From Clostridium sp. CAG:571 (GTDB lineage: Bacteria > Bacillota > Clostridia > TANB77 > CAG-508), in assembly GCA_000434015.1 (NCBI GenBank), contig HF999523.1:107400-171399 (forward strand): 64,000 bases of DNA, given 5' to 3'. The position numbers were made by a program, and so were the translations under genes. How positions within the stretch are numbered: the stretch's first letter is position 1; every line of letters starts with the position of its first letter. Positions 1 through 8,967 of the stretch are shown here, piece after piece. The notes below the pieces were generated by a model. That model worked only from the letters and a program-made list of their open reading frames with translations, had not been told where the DNA came from and made no database searches.

Positions 1-45
1 AAAGGTAATTTTAACCAAGAAATATATGATGTATGTAGAAAATAA
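1..45 (+). CDS. C-terminal tail of an unidentified gene (partial)
   Basis: The first 14 codons of the window read open and end in TAA at 43-45 (tail ...EIYDVCRK). The fragment is too short to name. It is followed by about 120 bases of A-rich sequence and a terminator shared with the convergent rpsT. It may equally be chance, because 14 open codons are not significant. Confidence 0.35.
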   Translation, partial: KGNFNQEIYDVCRK

Positions 46-167
46 ATAAAAAAATATAAAATATAAAATATAAAGTATAAAAAGATAAAAAATAATAAAT
101 ATATAACAACAATAAAAAAGAAAATCAAGGAAGAAAATATAGAAGTACTTGTAAAGTAAATAAAAAA

Positions 168-196
168 ACAATCTAGAAAAATACTAGATTGTTTTA
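168..196. terminator. bidirectional terminator
   Basis: A 9-bp perfect stem (ACAATCTAG/CTAGATTGT) is flanked by A and T runs on both sides. It sits between the upstream fragment and the 3' end of rpsT and can serve both strands. Confidence 0.75.
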
Positions 197-231
197 TATA
201 GTAAAAAACTGTGCACAATTTTTTACTTGGA

Positions 232-498
232 TTATGCTTGAACAGCATTTAACTTTTTAGCTAAGTTAGATTTTTTTCTAGCAGCTGTGTTTTTTACTAT
301 AACACCTTTACTGCAAGCTTGATCTATTTTTCTTGTAGCTTGTGAAAATAATGTTTTTGCTTCTTCAACATTACCAGATTCTACAGCTTGTTCGAATTTT
401 TTAACAGCTGATTTATATCCTGATTTAATCATATTATTTCTTAATGTTTTCTTTTCGATAACACTAACACGTTTTATAGCTGATTTTATATTTGGCAT
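232..498 (-). CDS. rpsT: 30S ribosomal protein S20
   Basis: An 88-residue basic protein beginning [10 protein letters not shown], the standard S20 N-terminus, with the Lys/Arg-rich helical content and C-terminal [10 protein letters not shown] expected of S20. It binds 16S rRNA in the small subunit. The ATG at 498 is chosen over the GTG at 507 because the GAGGAGG ribosome-binding site at about 509-515 would overlap that GTG. It is transcribed opposite to nadD, alone, and ends at the shared terminator. Confidence 0.95.
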   Translation of the reverse strand: MPNIKSAIKRVSVIEKKTLRNNMIKSGYKSAVKKFEQAVESGNVEEAKTLFSQATRKIDQACSKGVIVKNTAARKKSNLAKKLNAVQA

Positions 499-705
499 AT
501 TTTGCACCTCCTCTTACGCTAGTAAATTATAACGAAAAACATTATATCATGAGAATATGAAAAATGCAAGAGGTATGGCTAAAAAACTTGATATATGAAT
601 AATAAAACAAGAATAATAAAGTCTTAAAAAAAGCAAAGGATATATATGATAATTGAAAAAAGAAATAAAATATGTTAACATATAAATTAGGATGTGAGAA
701 TAAAT

Positions 706-1311
706 ATGAAAAAATATGCATTTTTTGGAGGAAGCTTTAATCCGCCAACTATAGCACATAAAACGTTAGCAATAAAAGCAGCAGAAAAACTGAATTTAGA
801 CAAAGTGTTTTTTGTACCAGTTGGGGATGGGTATAAAAAAGATGGGTTAATAGATGAAAAACACAGATTTAAAATGTTACAATTAATATGTAATAGTAAT
901 GAAAAATTAGATGTATGTGATATAGAAATAAATAAAAATTATAATTTTAAAGCAATAGATGTATTTAAATTAATAGATGATATTTACAAAGACGATGAGA
1001 AATATTTTATAATGGGAGCAGATAATTTTGTAAATATTCTAAATTGGAAAAATGCAACTGAATTAGTAAGCAATTATAAGTTTATATTGTTAAATAGAAA
1101 TGAGATAAATTTAAAAGAAACAATAAAAGAAAATGAAACTTTAAATAAAAATAGGTTGAATTTCTATTATATGGACAATATGAATGATATAAAAATAAGT
1201 TCTACATGTATAAGAAATGCAATAAAAGATGAAAAGGTACATGATGTAAAAGGTATGGTTGATAAAAATGTATTAGAATATATAAATGAATATAATTTGT
1301 ATAAAAACTAA
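706..1311 (+). CDS. nadD: nicotinate-nucleotide adenylyltransferase
   Basis: A 201-residue nucleotidyltransferase. It transfers AMP from ATP to nicotinate mononucleotide, the penultimate step of NAD synthesis. The N-terminal GGSFNPPTIAH (about residues 8-18) is the family's GxFxPxHxGH-type nucleotide-binding motif, and SSTCIRNAI near residue 165 is the second conserved ISSTxIR motif. Length is usual for NadD. The ATG at 706 follows an AGGATG-type site; an in-frame GTG at 694 is less likely. In many Firmicutes nadD is followed by yqeK and rsfS; here it stands alone before hpf. Confidence 0.9.
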   Translation: MKKYAFFGGSFNPPTIAHKTLAIKAAEKLNLDKVFFVPVGDGYKKDGLIDEKHRFKMLQLICNSNEKLDVCDIEINKNYNFKAIDVFKLIDDIYKDDEKYFIMGADNFVNILNWKNATELVSNYKFILLNRNEINLKETIKENETLNKNRLNFYYMDNMNDIKISSTCIRNAIKDEKVHDVKGMVDKNVLEYINEYNLYKN

Positions 1312-1337
1312 TTTATTCTAAAAATCGATAAATTACC

Positions 1338-1366
1338 TTGAAAAAAATGGATAAACAAGATATAAT
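1338..1366 (+). promoter_or_regulatory. sigma-A type promoter of hpf
   Basis: TTGAAA, a 17-base spacer and a perfect TATAAT lie about 65 bases upstream of the hpf start. Confidence 0.7.
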
Positions 1367-1431
1367 GAAAATATATAGCAACTATGTAGATACTAAACGA
1401 AGGATAACAATCACAGGAAGGAGCGATTTTT

Positions 1432-1968
1432 ATGAATATAAAAATAACAGGAAAGGAACTAAAGGCAACAGATTCAATAAAAAACTATATTGAGAAAAAA
1501 TGCGAAAGATTAGTAAAATACTTTGGAGAAGATTTTGATGTACAAGCAACAATAAAAACAGAAGGTAAAGATCAAGTTGCAGAAATGCATGTAAATACAA
1601 CAAACGGTGTATTTAGAGCAGTTACAGGAAGTAAAGATCTATATGCTTCTATAGATAAAAATATAGACATTGTTGAAGGTCAAATAAGAAAAATGAAAAC
1701 AAAAAAAGATAAACAAAATATGACAGAATCTATTCGTTTAAAAGAAACTAATATGAGCTTCGAAAAAGAAGAAGAAATAGAAAACGAAATAGTAAAAACA
1801 CTGTTTTATGATGTAAAACCAGTTTCACCAGAAGATGCTAAACTTATATTACAAGAAGAACCTCAAAATAAATTTTTAGCATTTGTAAATGTTGAAACAG
1901 GAAAAGTAAATGTTATGTATAAATTAAAAGATGGTAAAAATTTTGGTTTAGTAGAACCAGAAGCATAA
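1432..1968 (+). CDS. hpf: ribosome hibernation promoting factor, long form
   Basis: A 178-residue protein with an N-terminal S30AE/HPF beta-alpha-beta domain (residues 1-100, starting MNIKITGKELKATDSIKNY) and a C-terminal dimerisation domain (about 120-175, with VKTLFYDVKPVSPEDAKLIL). The two-domain length matches long HPF of Firmicutes, which pairs 70S ribosomes into inactive 100S dimers in stationary phase. A strong GGAAGGAG site precedes the ATG. It has its own promoter and terminator and is monocistronic. Confidence 0.95.
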   Translation: MNIKITGKELKATDSIKNYIEKKCERLVKYFGEDFDVQATIKTEGKDQVAEMHVNTTNGVFRAVTGSKDLYASIDKNIDIVEGQIRKMKTKKDKQNMTESIRLKETNMSFEKEEEIENEIVKTLFYDVKPVSPEDAKLILQEEPQNKFLAFVNVETGKVNVMYKLKDGKNFGLVEPEA

Positions 1969-1976
1969 ATATAGAA

Positions 1977-2017
1977 AAGAATAAGTAATCTTTTTAGATT
2001 ACTTGTTCTTTTTTTTG
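1977..2017 (+). terminator. hpf terminator
   Basis: An AGTAATC/GATTACT stem extended by AAGAA/TTCTT is followed by a run of eight T. Confidence 0.8.
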
Positions 2018-2149
2018 TTATATAGTATTATTATGATGAAAAATATAAGAAAATACAATAAATAAAAACAGAATTAATAACAGTATATTAGAAATAATGA
2101 ATAAAAATGAATAAATACAAATACTATATTAAATAAGTGAGGTAGAATT

Positions 2150-4040
2150 ATGAAAAATAATCTTTTGTATATAATAAAAAAAGAAGAACATAATGAAAGT
2201 TGCTTAAAAAAAATATTAAAACTACATACTGAAATAAAGTTTGTATCACTAATGGCTGTAGATTTATCAGGAAATGTAACAGATGAAAGAATTCCTATAA
2301 AAGTGTTTTTAGAAGACTTGGAAAAATTTTTATATAAAACTGCTGTTCAAACAGATGGTTCATCAGTAGATTTGCCAGAAATTGCAACAATTAATGATGC
2401 AAAAGTTGACATGGTAGTAGATAAAGATTGCAATTGGTTTGTAGATTATAATGAAGACTTATTAGATGAAGAAACTCTTTTACCAATAGGTACAATAATC
2501 ATTCCTGCATTTTTATATCATAATGGAAAGCAAGTTGACTCTAGAAGTATTTTAAAACTTAGTAACGAAAAAACAAAACAAGAAATAATGGATTTAATAA
2601 AAATAAAAAAAGATTTATTTAAAATCTATGAGATAAAACCAGAAGAAATAGAAAAAATAAATTATACAACAGCAACAGAATTAGAATTTTGGGTTAAAAC
2701 TCCAAATGAAGAAACAGAAATAGAAGAACTTGCAACATCACAAGGAATGCATGAACAATATTGGAATAAAATAAATGGAACAGTGAGAACAGCTATAGAA
2801 GAATGTTTAATTATGATGGAAAAATATGAACTAGAACCAGAAATGGGACATAAAGAAGTTGGACGGAGTAAAACCAAAATTAGGATTTTTAGGTAAATAT
2901 GATCATGTAATGGAACAAATTGAAATAGATTGGAAGTATTCAAATTCTCTTCAAGCAGCAGACAATCAAATTTTTGTTAAAGAATTAGTTAAAAAAATAT
3001 TTATGAAGTATGGACTAGAAACTACATTTAGAGCAAAGCCAATAGAAAAAGTGGCAGGAAGTGGAATGCATGTACATTTAGGAATGAATGTGCAAAAAAA
3101 AGATGGAAAAATAATAAACTTATTTAATAGTTATAAAGATAACTTTTTAAGTTCTTTAGGATATGGAGCTTTAATGGGAATATTAAAAAATTATGAAGTT
3201 ATGAATCCTTTCATTTCGGCAACAGATGATTCTCTAAGAAGATTAAAACCTGGATATGAAGCTCCTGTATGTATTGTTACATCATTAGGAAAAGAAAAGG
3301 ATGAACCATCAAGAAATAGAAGTGTTCTAATAGGTTTAGTTAAAGATAAGCAAAATCCATATGCAACAAGATTTGAATTAAGATCTCCGAATCCATCTTC
3401 TAATATATATTTAACTATTGCAGTTTCATACTTATCAATGGTAGATGGAATTAAATATGCAATATTAGGAAATAAAACAGAAGAAGAATTATTAAAAGAA
3501 ATATCTAAAAAACAAAATGAATATTATGGCTATTTGGAGAAAGATAGAGTCTATAGAAGTGAAGAAGATGTGTTTGAATATTATAGTAATTCTGAAAGAG
3601 AAGAAATATTTGGAAAATCACCAGTGACAGTTTGGGATAATATAAAAAGTTTAGATAATAAAGTAAAAACTAGCGTTTTACAATATGGTGATATATTAAC
3701 AGATATAATGATTAAATCTTTTAAAACAGCAACTTTAGAAAAATGGAAGTTAATTATTTGCAAAAGAAAGATAAAAGAATACTTTAATGAAATAAGTTCT
3801 TATAAAAGATTAAATAGTATTGATGAAAAAGATAATAATTGCTGGGATGAAATTGAAGAAAAAAGAAAAATTATATATAAAAATACAAATGAGCAACAAT
3901 CTTTATTTGGAAAAGTTATCGAAGCTTTTGAAAAAGAAGATTGGAAAGAAGCCTCAAGATTGGTTATTGAACTAGAAGAAAAAATGGAAGAATTAAGAAG
4001 TTTATACTATATATATAAGAAAAATATAATTGAAGAATAA
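2150..4040 (+). CDS. glnA: glutamine synthetase, about 630-aa clostridial form, read through a +1 shift at CGG
   Basis: A glutamine synthetase catalytic protein that makes glutamine from glutamate, ammonia and ATP. The reading frame from 2150 runs in frame to CGG at 2864-2866 and then stops ten codons later. Skipping the C continues the same protein to 4040, giving 629 residues. The part before the shift carries the beta-grasp region and the first half of the catalytic domain (EPEMGHKEVG). After it come KVAGSGMHVHLGM (the ATP/glutamate-binding HxxxH-type motif), NRSVLIGLV and TRFELRSPNPSSN. The protein ends in a helical extension rich in Glu and Lys. Neither half would be active alone because the active site is split. 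The join reads EVG-G-VKPKLG with no missing or extra residue. The alternative is a simple pseudogene or sequencing error; the identical pattern at ten other sites makes that unlikely. Confidence 0.88.
2864..2866 (+). other. recoding site 1: in-frame CGG, CGGA read as Gly (+1)
   Basis: Codon 239 of glnA is GGA-CGG-AGT in the zero frame, with a stop ten codons on. The +1 frame GGA-GTA-AAA restores the protein as Gly239. Confidence 0.85.
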
Positions 4041-4124
4041 ATATACAAAGAATATTAAAGATTTGGTTGAAAAGTAATGATATAAAATATGAAAAATAAA
4101 AAATGAGAAAAGAGGAAAAAAGCT

Positions 4125-4553
4125 TTGAATATACTAATTAGTGCATGTTTAATGGGAATAAATTGTAGATATAATGGAAAAAGCGAAAAAATTAATGAGT
4201 TAGAAGAACTAAAAAATAAATATAATTTAATACCAGTATGTCCAGAAATATATGGAGGATTAAAAACTCCAAGAAATCCATCAGAAATAGTAAATAATAG
4301 AGTAGTAACTAATAGTGGAGAAGATGTTACAAAAGAGTATAAAAAAGGTGCAGAAGAAATATTAAGGTTTGCAAAATTTTATGACTGTAAATATGCAATA
4401 CTTAAAGAAAGAAGTCCTTCTTGTGGGTATGGAAAAATTTATGATGGAACATTTTCTAAAGCACTTATACAAGGAAATGGAATAACAGCAGATTTACTTT
4501 CAAAAAATGGAATAAAAATTATAGGAGAGTCTAATATAAAAACTTTACTTTAA
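4125..4553 (+). CDS. DUF523 family protein
   Basis: A 142-residue protein with the DUF523 signature. An N-terminal SACLMGINCRYNGK carries two cysteines. PVCPEIYGGLKTPR follows at about residue 37, and KERSPSCGYGKIYDG at about residue 92. The cysteines suggest a metal- or cluster-binding site but the biochemical function is not established. The start is TTG at 4125, nine bases after AGAGG. It lies downstream of glnA with a 84-base gap and may be co-transcribed with it. Confidence 0.85.
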   Translation: MNILISACLMGINCRYNGKSEKINELEELKNKYNLIPVCPEIYGGLKTPRNPSEIVNNRVVTNSGEDVTKEYKKGAEEILRFAKFYDCKYAILKERSPSCGYGKIYDGTFSKALIQGNGITADLLSKNGIKIIGESNIKTLL

Positions 4554-4565
4554 AATATAATAAAT

Positions 4566-4593
4566 AAGGCAGGAACACAATTCCTGCCTTTAT
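4566..4593. terminator. terminator between convergent genes
   Basis: A 10-bp perfect stem (AAGGCAGGAA/TTCCTGCCTT) with a 5-base loop and a short T tract on the plus strand. Confidence 0.8.
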
Positions 4594-4676
4594 GTATTCT
4601 AAGAATAGAATTCATAAAATCAAGAAAAATATTCCTGTCTTAATTTATTAGATATTAAATAACATTAGTACAAAAA

Positions 4677-4889
4677 CTATTTGTTTGTCATTTGGCTTTC
4701 AGCTTGTTGGATTAATTTTCTTACCATGTTACCACCGATTCTACCAGCGTCTCTAGCAGATATATCTCCATTGTAACCTTCTTTTAAGTTAACACCAACT
4801 TCTGAAGCTACTTCATATTTGAATTTATTTAAAGCTTCTGTAGCTTCTGGAACTACTTTGTAATTACTGTTGCTTGATGAGTTTGCCAT
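4677..4889 (-). CDS. alpha/beta-type small acid-soluble spore protein
   Basis: A 70-residue protein with both SASP signatures: KYEVASEVGVNLKEGYNGDI around residues 25-44 (with the GPR protease cleavage region) and RDAGRIGGNMVRKLIQQAE at about 46-64. These proteins coat spore DNA, protect it from UV and serve as an amino-acid store at germination. The ATG at 4889 is chosen because the ribosome-binding site GGAGGTG overlaps the in-frame GTG at 4898. Expression is expected in the forespore under sigma-G, though I do not see a clear promoter. Confidence 0.95.
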   Translation of the reverse strand: MANSSSNSNYKVVPEATEALNKFKYEVASEVGVNLKEGYNGDISARDAGRIGGNMVRKLIQQAESQMTNK

Positions 4890-5090
4890 ATCGTTCACCT
4901 CCTATAGAATGTGTTTTTTATATTTATTAATTTATTTTGTGAAAAACATATTGCCTTTTCACATTATATATATTGCTCAAATATAATTTTTTTAAACTGG
5001 AAATTTTTGATAAATTTTGTTGAAATGAATTATAAAGTATATTAGAATTATAAAATAATAATAAAAAAGCAAACATAGGAGAAAATATAT

Positions 5091-5963
5091 ATGTATAAAT
5101 TATTAGCAATAGATTTAGATGGAACTTTACTAAATTCATATGGAACAATATCAAATAAAAATAAACAAGCAATAAAAAAAGCAAAAGAAAAAGGGATAGA
5201 AGTTGTAATAGCATCTGGAAGACATATAACATCTGTTAAAAGCTTTGCAAAAGAGATAAATGCAGAAGACTATAGTATATGTGGTAATGGCGCTATTTTA
5301 TATGATATGAAAAATGACAAAATATTATACAATAAGTTTATAGAAAAAGATAAGATTTTAGAAATAATACAAATGTGTGAACAAAATAGTATATACTATA
5401 ATGTCTATACAGAAACGGAGATTTTAACAAGAAAAATAGCATACAGTGCACTGTTTTATAAAATGGAAAATGAAAAAAAGGATAGTAAATATCAAACAAA
5501 TATAAGAGTTGTAGCTGATTTATATAATTATGTTAAAGAAGATAATAAAAACAAATATATAAAAGTTACTATATATGATGATAATTTATCTATATTTAAA
5601 CATATAATACAAAAATTAAGAGAAATTAAAGATATTGATGTATTAGATGTTGGACATATGTCCAGAAAAATTATAAAAATAAATAATGAAGATGTAGAAA
5701 TAAAGTATTATTATACAGAAATAACAAAATTAGATGTGAATAAATGGAATGCTATTAAAGAGTTAATTAAAATATTAAATATTGATAGTAACCAAGTAGC
5801 TACAATAGGTGATAATGTAAATGACAAAGAAATGCTAGAAAATGCAGGAATGGGAATAGTAATGGAAAATAGTGCAGATTATGTAAAAAAATATGGAAAG
5901 AATGTATGTAGAGATAATAATTCAGATGGGGTTTCAGACGCAATAGAAAAGTATGTATTGTAA
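5091..5963 (+). CDS. Cof-type HAD-IIB phosphatase
   Basis: A 290-residue haloacid-dehalogenase hydrolase. Motif I is LAIDLDGTLL (residues 5-14, nucleophile Asp8), motif II is VIASGRH (about 41-47), and motifs III/IV lie in KWNAIKELI and IGDNVNDKEML (about 217-250). The cap between them is of type IIB. Family members dephosphorylate sugar phosphates, nucleotides or flavin precursors, and the substrate cannot be read from sequence. It is monocistronic. Confidence 0.88.
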   Translation: MYKLLAIDLDGTLLNSYGTISNKNKQAIKKAKEKGIEVVIASGRHITSVKSFAKEINAEDYSICGNGAILYDMKNDKILYNKFIEKDKILEIIQMCEQNSIYYNVYTETEILTRKIAYSALFYKMENEKKDSKYQTNIRVVADLYNYVKEDNKNKYIKVTIYDDNLSIFKHIIQKLREIKDIDVLDVGHMSRKIIKINNEDVEIKYYYTEITKLDVNKWNAIKELIKILNIDSNQVATIGDNVNDKEMLENAGMGIVMENSADYVKKYGKNVCRDNNSDGVSDAIEKYVL

Positions 5964-6048
5964 AATAATTATATTAATAAAAGTTGGGTAAATAGTAGAA
6001 GAATAATAAATTATAACATGTACATAATTATAAATGAGGTGTGTTATA

Positions 6049-6210
6049 ATGAAAGATAAAGAATTGAATAATTTAAAAAATGAAATAGGAGAGATTGAAG
6101 ATGTAACTAAATACGGCGAATTCGTCTCTTCTTATTTTGCTTGGCTTACGTTGTCAAAACAAAAAGAAAGGGCAGAAGATATGGATAACATGACTAAAAA
6201 TAATAAATAA
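6049..6210 (+). CDS. small hypothetical protein, 53 aa
   Basis: An ATG at 6049 sits seven bases after GAGGTG and opens a 53-residue charged, mostly helical ORF (MKDKELNNLKNEIGEIEDV...). It contains GTC, TTC and ACG codons, less typical of the surroundings. It ends just before a hairpin shared with the convergent foreign-looking gene. No family is recognised. Confidence 0.5.
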   Translation: MKDKELNNLKNEIGEIEDVTKYGEFVSSYFAWLTLSKQKERAEDMDNMTKNNK

Positions 6211-6215
6211 AAAGT

Positions 6216-6242
6216 GCAGGCACGGAAAAAAACCATACCTGC
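6216..6242 (-). terminator. terminator of the Asp-rich gene
   Basis: On the minus strand GCAGGTATGG pairs with CCGTGCCTGC through eight Watson-Crick and two G-U pairs, and is followed by a U-rich stretch. Confidence 0.6.
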
Positions 6243-6278
6243 GTAAAAGGTCGTTACGTCACTTAAATGTCGGACTCA

Positions 6279-6698
6279 TTAATTGTCGCAAAAACGCGTG
6301 AATGCATCTTCTGCCTCGTCTTCACGTTCAGATTCAATTTCTGCACGTTCTTGAGGAGACAGGAGGAAATCAGCATCGTCGTCATCGTCATCATCAGGAA
6401 AAATGTCAATTTCTTCTTCTAAAGGAAAGTTGACTAAATTCTCCTCTAATTCATCAACGAGTGTTTCATCAACGAAGAGTTCAAATTCCTCAGCGTCGAC
6501 ATCGTCGATTGAAAGATTGTAACGATAAACGATTGCTTCAACAGAATCTTCCTCAGGGTCGATGTTGTCGACGAAGTCGATCATGTCACCGTTTACGAAT
6601 ACCTTTAAGATCCATAAGCTGTCATCCCAACTAGTGAGAAAAAGCCCTGTAAAATCTTTAGGCATTGCCTGAGGGGAGATTGACGTATAGTATTCCAT
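6279..6698 (-). CDS. hypothetical acidic protein with Asp run, foreign composition
   Basis: A 139-residue very acidic protein. Residues 1-40 include a Trp-containing hydrophobic part (SWDDSLWILKVFVNG). The middle is dominated by Asp and Glu, with a run of seven Asp near residue 103, and the end is mixed-charge and helical. No signal peptide or known domain is seen. Codon use (GTC, GAC, GTT, CTC, TCA) is visibly richer in G and C than in neighbouring genes, suggesting recent transfer. A ribosome-binding site (AAGGGG) precedes the ATG at 6698. It lies opposite to and just upstream of the ctsR promoter region. DNA mimicry is one possible role for such acidity, but this is only a guess. Confidence 0.6.
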   Translation of the reverse strand: MEYYTSISPQAMPKDFTGLFLTSWDDSLWILKVFVNGDMIDFVDNIDPEEDSVEAIVYRYNLSIDDVDAEEFELFVDETLVDELEENLVNFPLEEEIDIFPDDDDDDDADFLLSPQERAEIESEREDEAEDAFTRFCDN

Positions 6699-6780
6699 AA
6701 TGAAATACCCCTTTCATAAAGTATTCAGCAAAGCTGTCTAATTATATTAACATAAAATCGGAAAAATGTCAATAAAAGTA

Positions 6781-6808
6781 TTGACAAACGAAAAAATAAT
6801 AGTATAAT
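6781..6808 (+). promoter_or_regulatory. ctsR operon promoter
   Basis: TTGACA, a 16-base spacer and TATAAT, directly upstream of the CtsR operator. Confidence 0.8.
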
Positions 6809-6816
6809 AAAACGTA

Positions 6817-6833
6817 GGTCAAAGAAAGTCAAA
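6817..6833 (+). promoter_or_regulatory. CtsR operator
   Basis: GGTCAAAGAAAGTCAAA matches the CtsR heptad-repeat consensus GGTCAAANANRGTCAAA. A third partial repeat (GTCAAAA) follows at 6834-6840. Its position just downstream of the -10 predicts repression of the clpC operon at low temperature. Confidence 0.9.
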
Positions 6834-6901
6834 GTCAAAAGTAAAACAAAACTAAAATAATTCAAAAACGATAAATTAAGAAAGAAAAGGAGCAATAAAA
6901 T

Positions 6902-7354
6902 ATGAGAATGTCAGATATGATAGAAGAATTTATAAAAGAATTATTTAATGAAAATGATGAATATATAGAAATACAAAGAAACGATTTGGCCGAACATTTT
7001 AATTGTGTACCATCACAAATTAATTATGTAATTGCAACAAGATTTAAACCTTCTCAAGGTTATTATGTAGAAAGTAAACGTGGTGGTGGAGGTCACATAA
7101 GAATAAAAAAAATAGATATGACAAGAAGTAATTATATTATGCATATAATAGCAAGTTTAGATGAAAAAGTAACATCACAAGAAGTGGATATATATATAAG
7201 TAATTTCTTATCATATAATATCATTACAAAAAAAGAAGCAAAGCTTTTAAAAGTAGCAACAAATGATAATGTACTTAATGTACCACATGAATATAAGGAC
7301 TCTCTAAGATCAAGCATACTAAAAAATATGTTGTTAAATCTTATAGATGATTAA
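6902..7354 (+). CDS. ctsR: transcriptional repressor of class III heat-shock genes
   Basis: A 150-residue CtsR. The N-terminal winged helix-turn-helix (about residues 18-72) includes DLAEHFNCVPSQINYVIATRF and the diagnostic beta-wing with the RGGGGHIRI tetraglycine thermosensor. The C-terminal four-helix dimerisation domain follows. The ATG at 6902 lies eight bases after AAGGAG. First gene of the ctsR-mcsA-mcsB-clpC operon, autoregulated through the operator at 6817. McsB inactivates CtsR on heat stress in related species. Confidence 0.97.
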   Translation: MRMSDMIEEFIKELFNENDEYIEIQRNDLAEHFNCVPSQINYVIATRFKPSQGYYVESKRGGGGHIRIKKIDMTRSNYIMHIIASLDEKVTSQEVDIYISNFLSYNIITKKEAKLLKVATNDNVLNVPHEYKDSLRSSILKNMLLNLIDD

Positions 7355-7373
7355 AAAAGGAGGAATAAAATAT

Positions 7374-7904
7374 ATGTTATGTCAAAATTGTGGAAATCAT
7401 GAAGGAAATATAAAATATACACAAATAATTAATGGAGTGAAAAAAGAAATGATTCTTTGTGAGGAATGTGCAAAAGAATTTGGCATAGATGAAATTAATT
7501 TTAATATGCCAATTAATTTTTCTAGTTTTTTAGGTGATTTATTAGAAGAATATAATGATAGTTCATTTTTACCAAGTTTTATAAAGAAAAATACACTAAA
7601 GTGTGATAATTGTGGATTAACATATGAAGAATTTATAGAAAATGGCAAGTTTGGTTGCGAAAATTGTTATGAAGCATTTAATGAAAAAATTAATTATTTG
7701 GTAAAAAACTTACATGGAACATCAAGTCATGTAGGAAGAAAACCAAAATATTTAAAAGAAAACAATATGGAAATAAATAAAGAAGAAACTAAAGAAAATA
7801 GTAAAATAGAAAAATTAAAAAAAGAACTTAATCAGGCTGTTAAAGAAGAAAGATATGAAGATGCAGCAAAGATTAGAGACCAAATAAAAGAAATAGAAAA
7901 ATAA
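7374..7904 (+). CDS. mcsA: protein-arginine kinase activator McsA
   Basis: A 176-residue zinc protein with four CxxC motifs: CQNC near the N-terminus, CEEC (about residue 33), CDNC and CENC (about 80-100). The C-terminus is a UVR motif (KELNQAVKEERYEDAAKIRDQ). McsA binds McsB and activates its arginine kinase. The start is ATG at 7374 behind AAGGAGG; the longer in-frame start at 7347 would put the ribosome-binding site inside the gene. The gap to ctsR is about 20 bases. Confidence 0.95.
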   Translation: MLCQNCGNHEGNIKYTQIINGVKKEMILCEECAKEFGIDEINFNMPINFSSFLGDLLEEYNDSSFLPSFIKKNTLKCDNCGLTYEEFIENGKFGCENCYEAFNEKINYLVKNLHGTSSHVGRKPKYLKENNMEINKEETKENSKIEKLKKELNQAVKEERYEDAAKIRDQIKEIEK

Positions 7905-7914
7905 GGAGGAAAGT

Positions 7915-8949
7915 TTGTTTATTATGAGTAATTGGTATTTACAAAATGGTAAGGAATCAGATGTCGTAATTAGTACAAGGATAAGACTTGCAAGAAATAT
8001 AAAAGATTTTAGATTTCCAAATAAATATAGTAAAGAAGAAAGTAAAAAAATTTTAGAAAAAATAGAAGAAATAACTCCAAGTTTAGGATATGGACTGAAA
8101 TTTATTAAATTAGAAAATTTGGATGATATTACAAAAATAAGTTTGATAGAAAAACATTTATTAAGTCCAGAATTTGCAATGTCTAAAAAAGAAAATCAAG
8201 CAATGCTAATAAATGAAGAAGAAAATATATGTATAATGATAAATGAAGAAGATCATATACGTATGCAAGTATTTGCAGCAGGTTTCGATTTAGAAAATCT
8301 ATTAAATTTGAGTATAGAATTAGATCAAAAATTAGAAAATTTAATTAATTATGCATATAGTGAAAAATATGGATATTTAACATCTTGTTTAACTAATATA
8401 GGAACTGGAATGAGAGCATCTGTAATGGTACATTTGCCTGCACTTACAATAACAGGAAATATAGGAAAAGTTTTGCAAGCTGCTAATAATTTTGGGATGA
8501 ATATAAGAGGAATATATGGAGAAGGTTCACAAAGTCAAGGCAATGTATATCAAATATTTAATAATCAGTCATTAGGAATTACAGAACAAGAAATAATAAA
8601 AAATGTAAAAGCTATTACAGAAAAAATAATAGAACAAGAAAGACTTGCTAGAAAGTATTTAGGAAAAAAAGCACTAGATTTAGAAAATCGTGTATACAGA
8701 TCATATGGAATATTAGCTTATTCTAGTAAATTATCATCAGAAGAATGTAGAAAATTACTATCAGATGTTAAACTTGGAACAGATTTAGGAATTATTAAAG
8801 AATTAGATGATTTAAAAGTAAATAAATTACAGTTATATACTAAGCCAGGAAATTTACAGAAATATTTTAGCAAACAGTTAAATACAAAAGAACGTGATAT
8901 AAAAAGAGCAGAAATAGTTAAAAAAATTATTAAAGAAGAAAATGTTTAA
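7915..8949 (+). CDS. mcsB: protein arginine kinase McsB
   Basis: A 344-residue ATP:guanido phosphotransferase-type kinase that phosphorylates arginines on proteins, marking them for ClpC-ClpP. Visible motifs are SDVVISTRIRLARN (about residues 17-30), the nucleotide-binding CLTNIGTGMRASV region (about 160-172) and GIYGEGSQSQGNVYQ (about 200-214). TTG at 7915 is five bases after GGAGG. An ATG at 7924 (MSNWYL) is also possible but is about 14 bases from the ribosome-binding site. It is in operon between mcsA and clpC. Confidence 0.95.
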   Translation: MFIMSNWYLQNGKESDVVISTRIRLARNIKDFRFPNKYSKEESKKILEKIEEITPSLGYGLKFIKLENLDDITKISLIEKHLLSPEFAMSKKENQAMLINEEENICIMINEEDHIRMQVFAAGFDLENLLNLSIELDQKLENLINYAYSEKYGYLTSCLTNIGTGMRASVMVHLPALTITGNIGKVLQAANNFGMNIRGIYGEGSQSQGNVYQIFNNQSLGITEQEIIKNVKAITEKIIEQERLARKYLGKKALDLENRVYRSYGILAYSSKLSSEECRKLLSDVKLGTDLGIIKELDDLKVNKLQLYTKPGNLQKYFSKQLNTKERDIKRAEIVKKIIKEENV

Positions 8950-8967
8950 AATTAGGGAGGGATGTCT

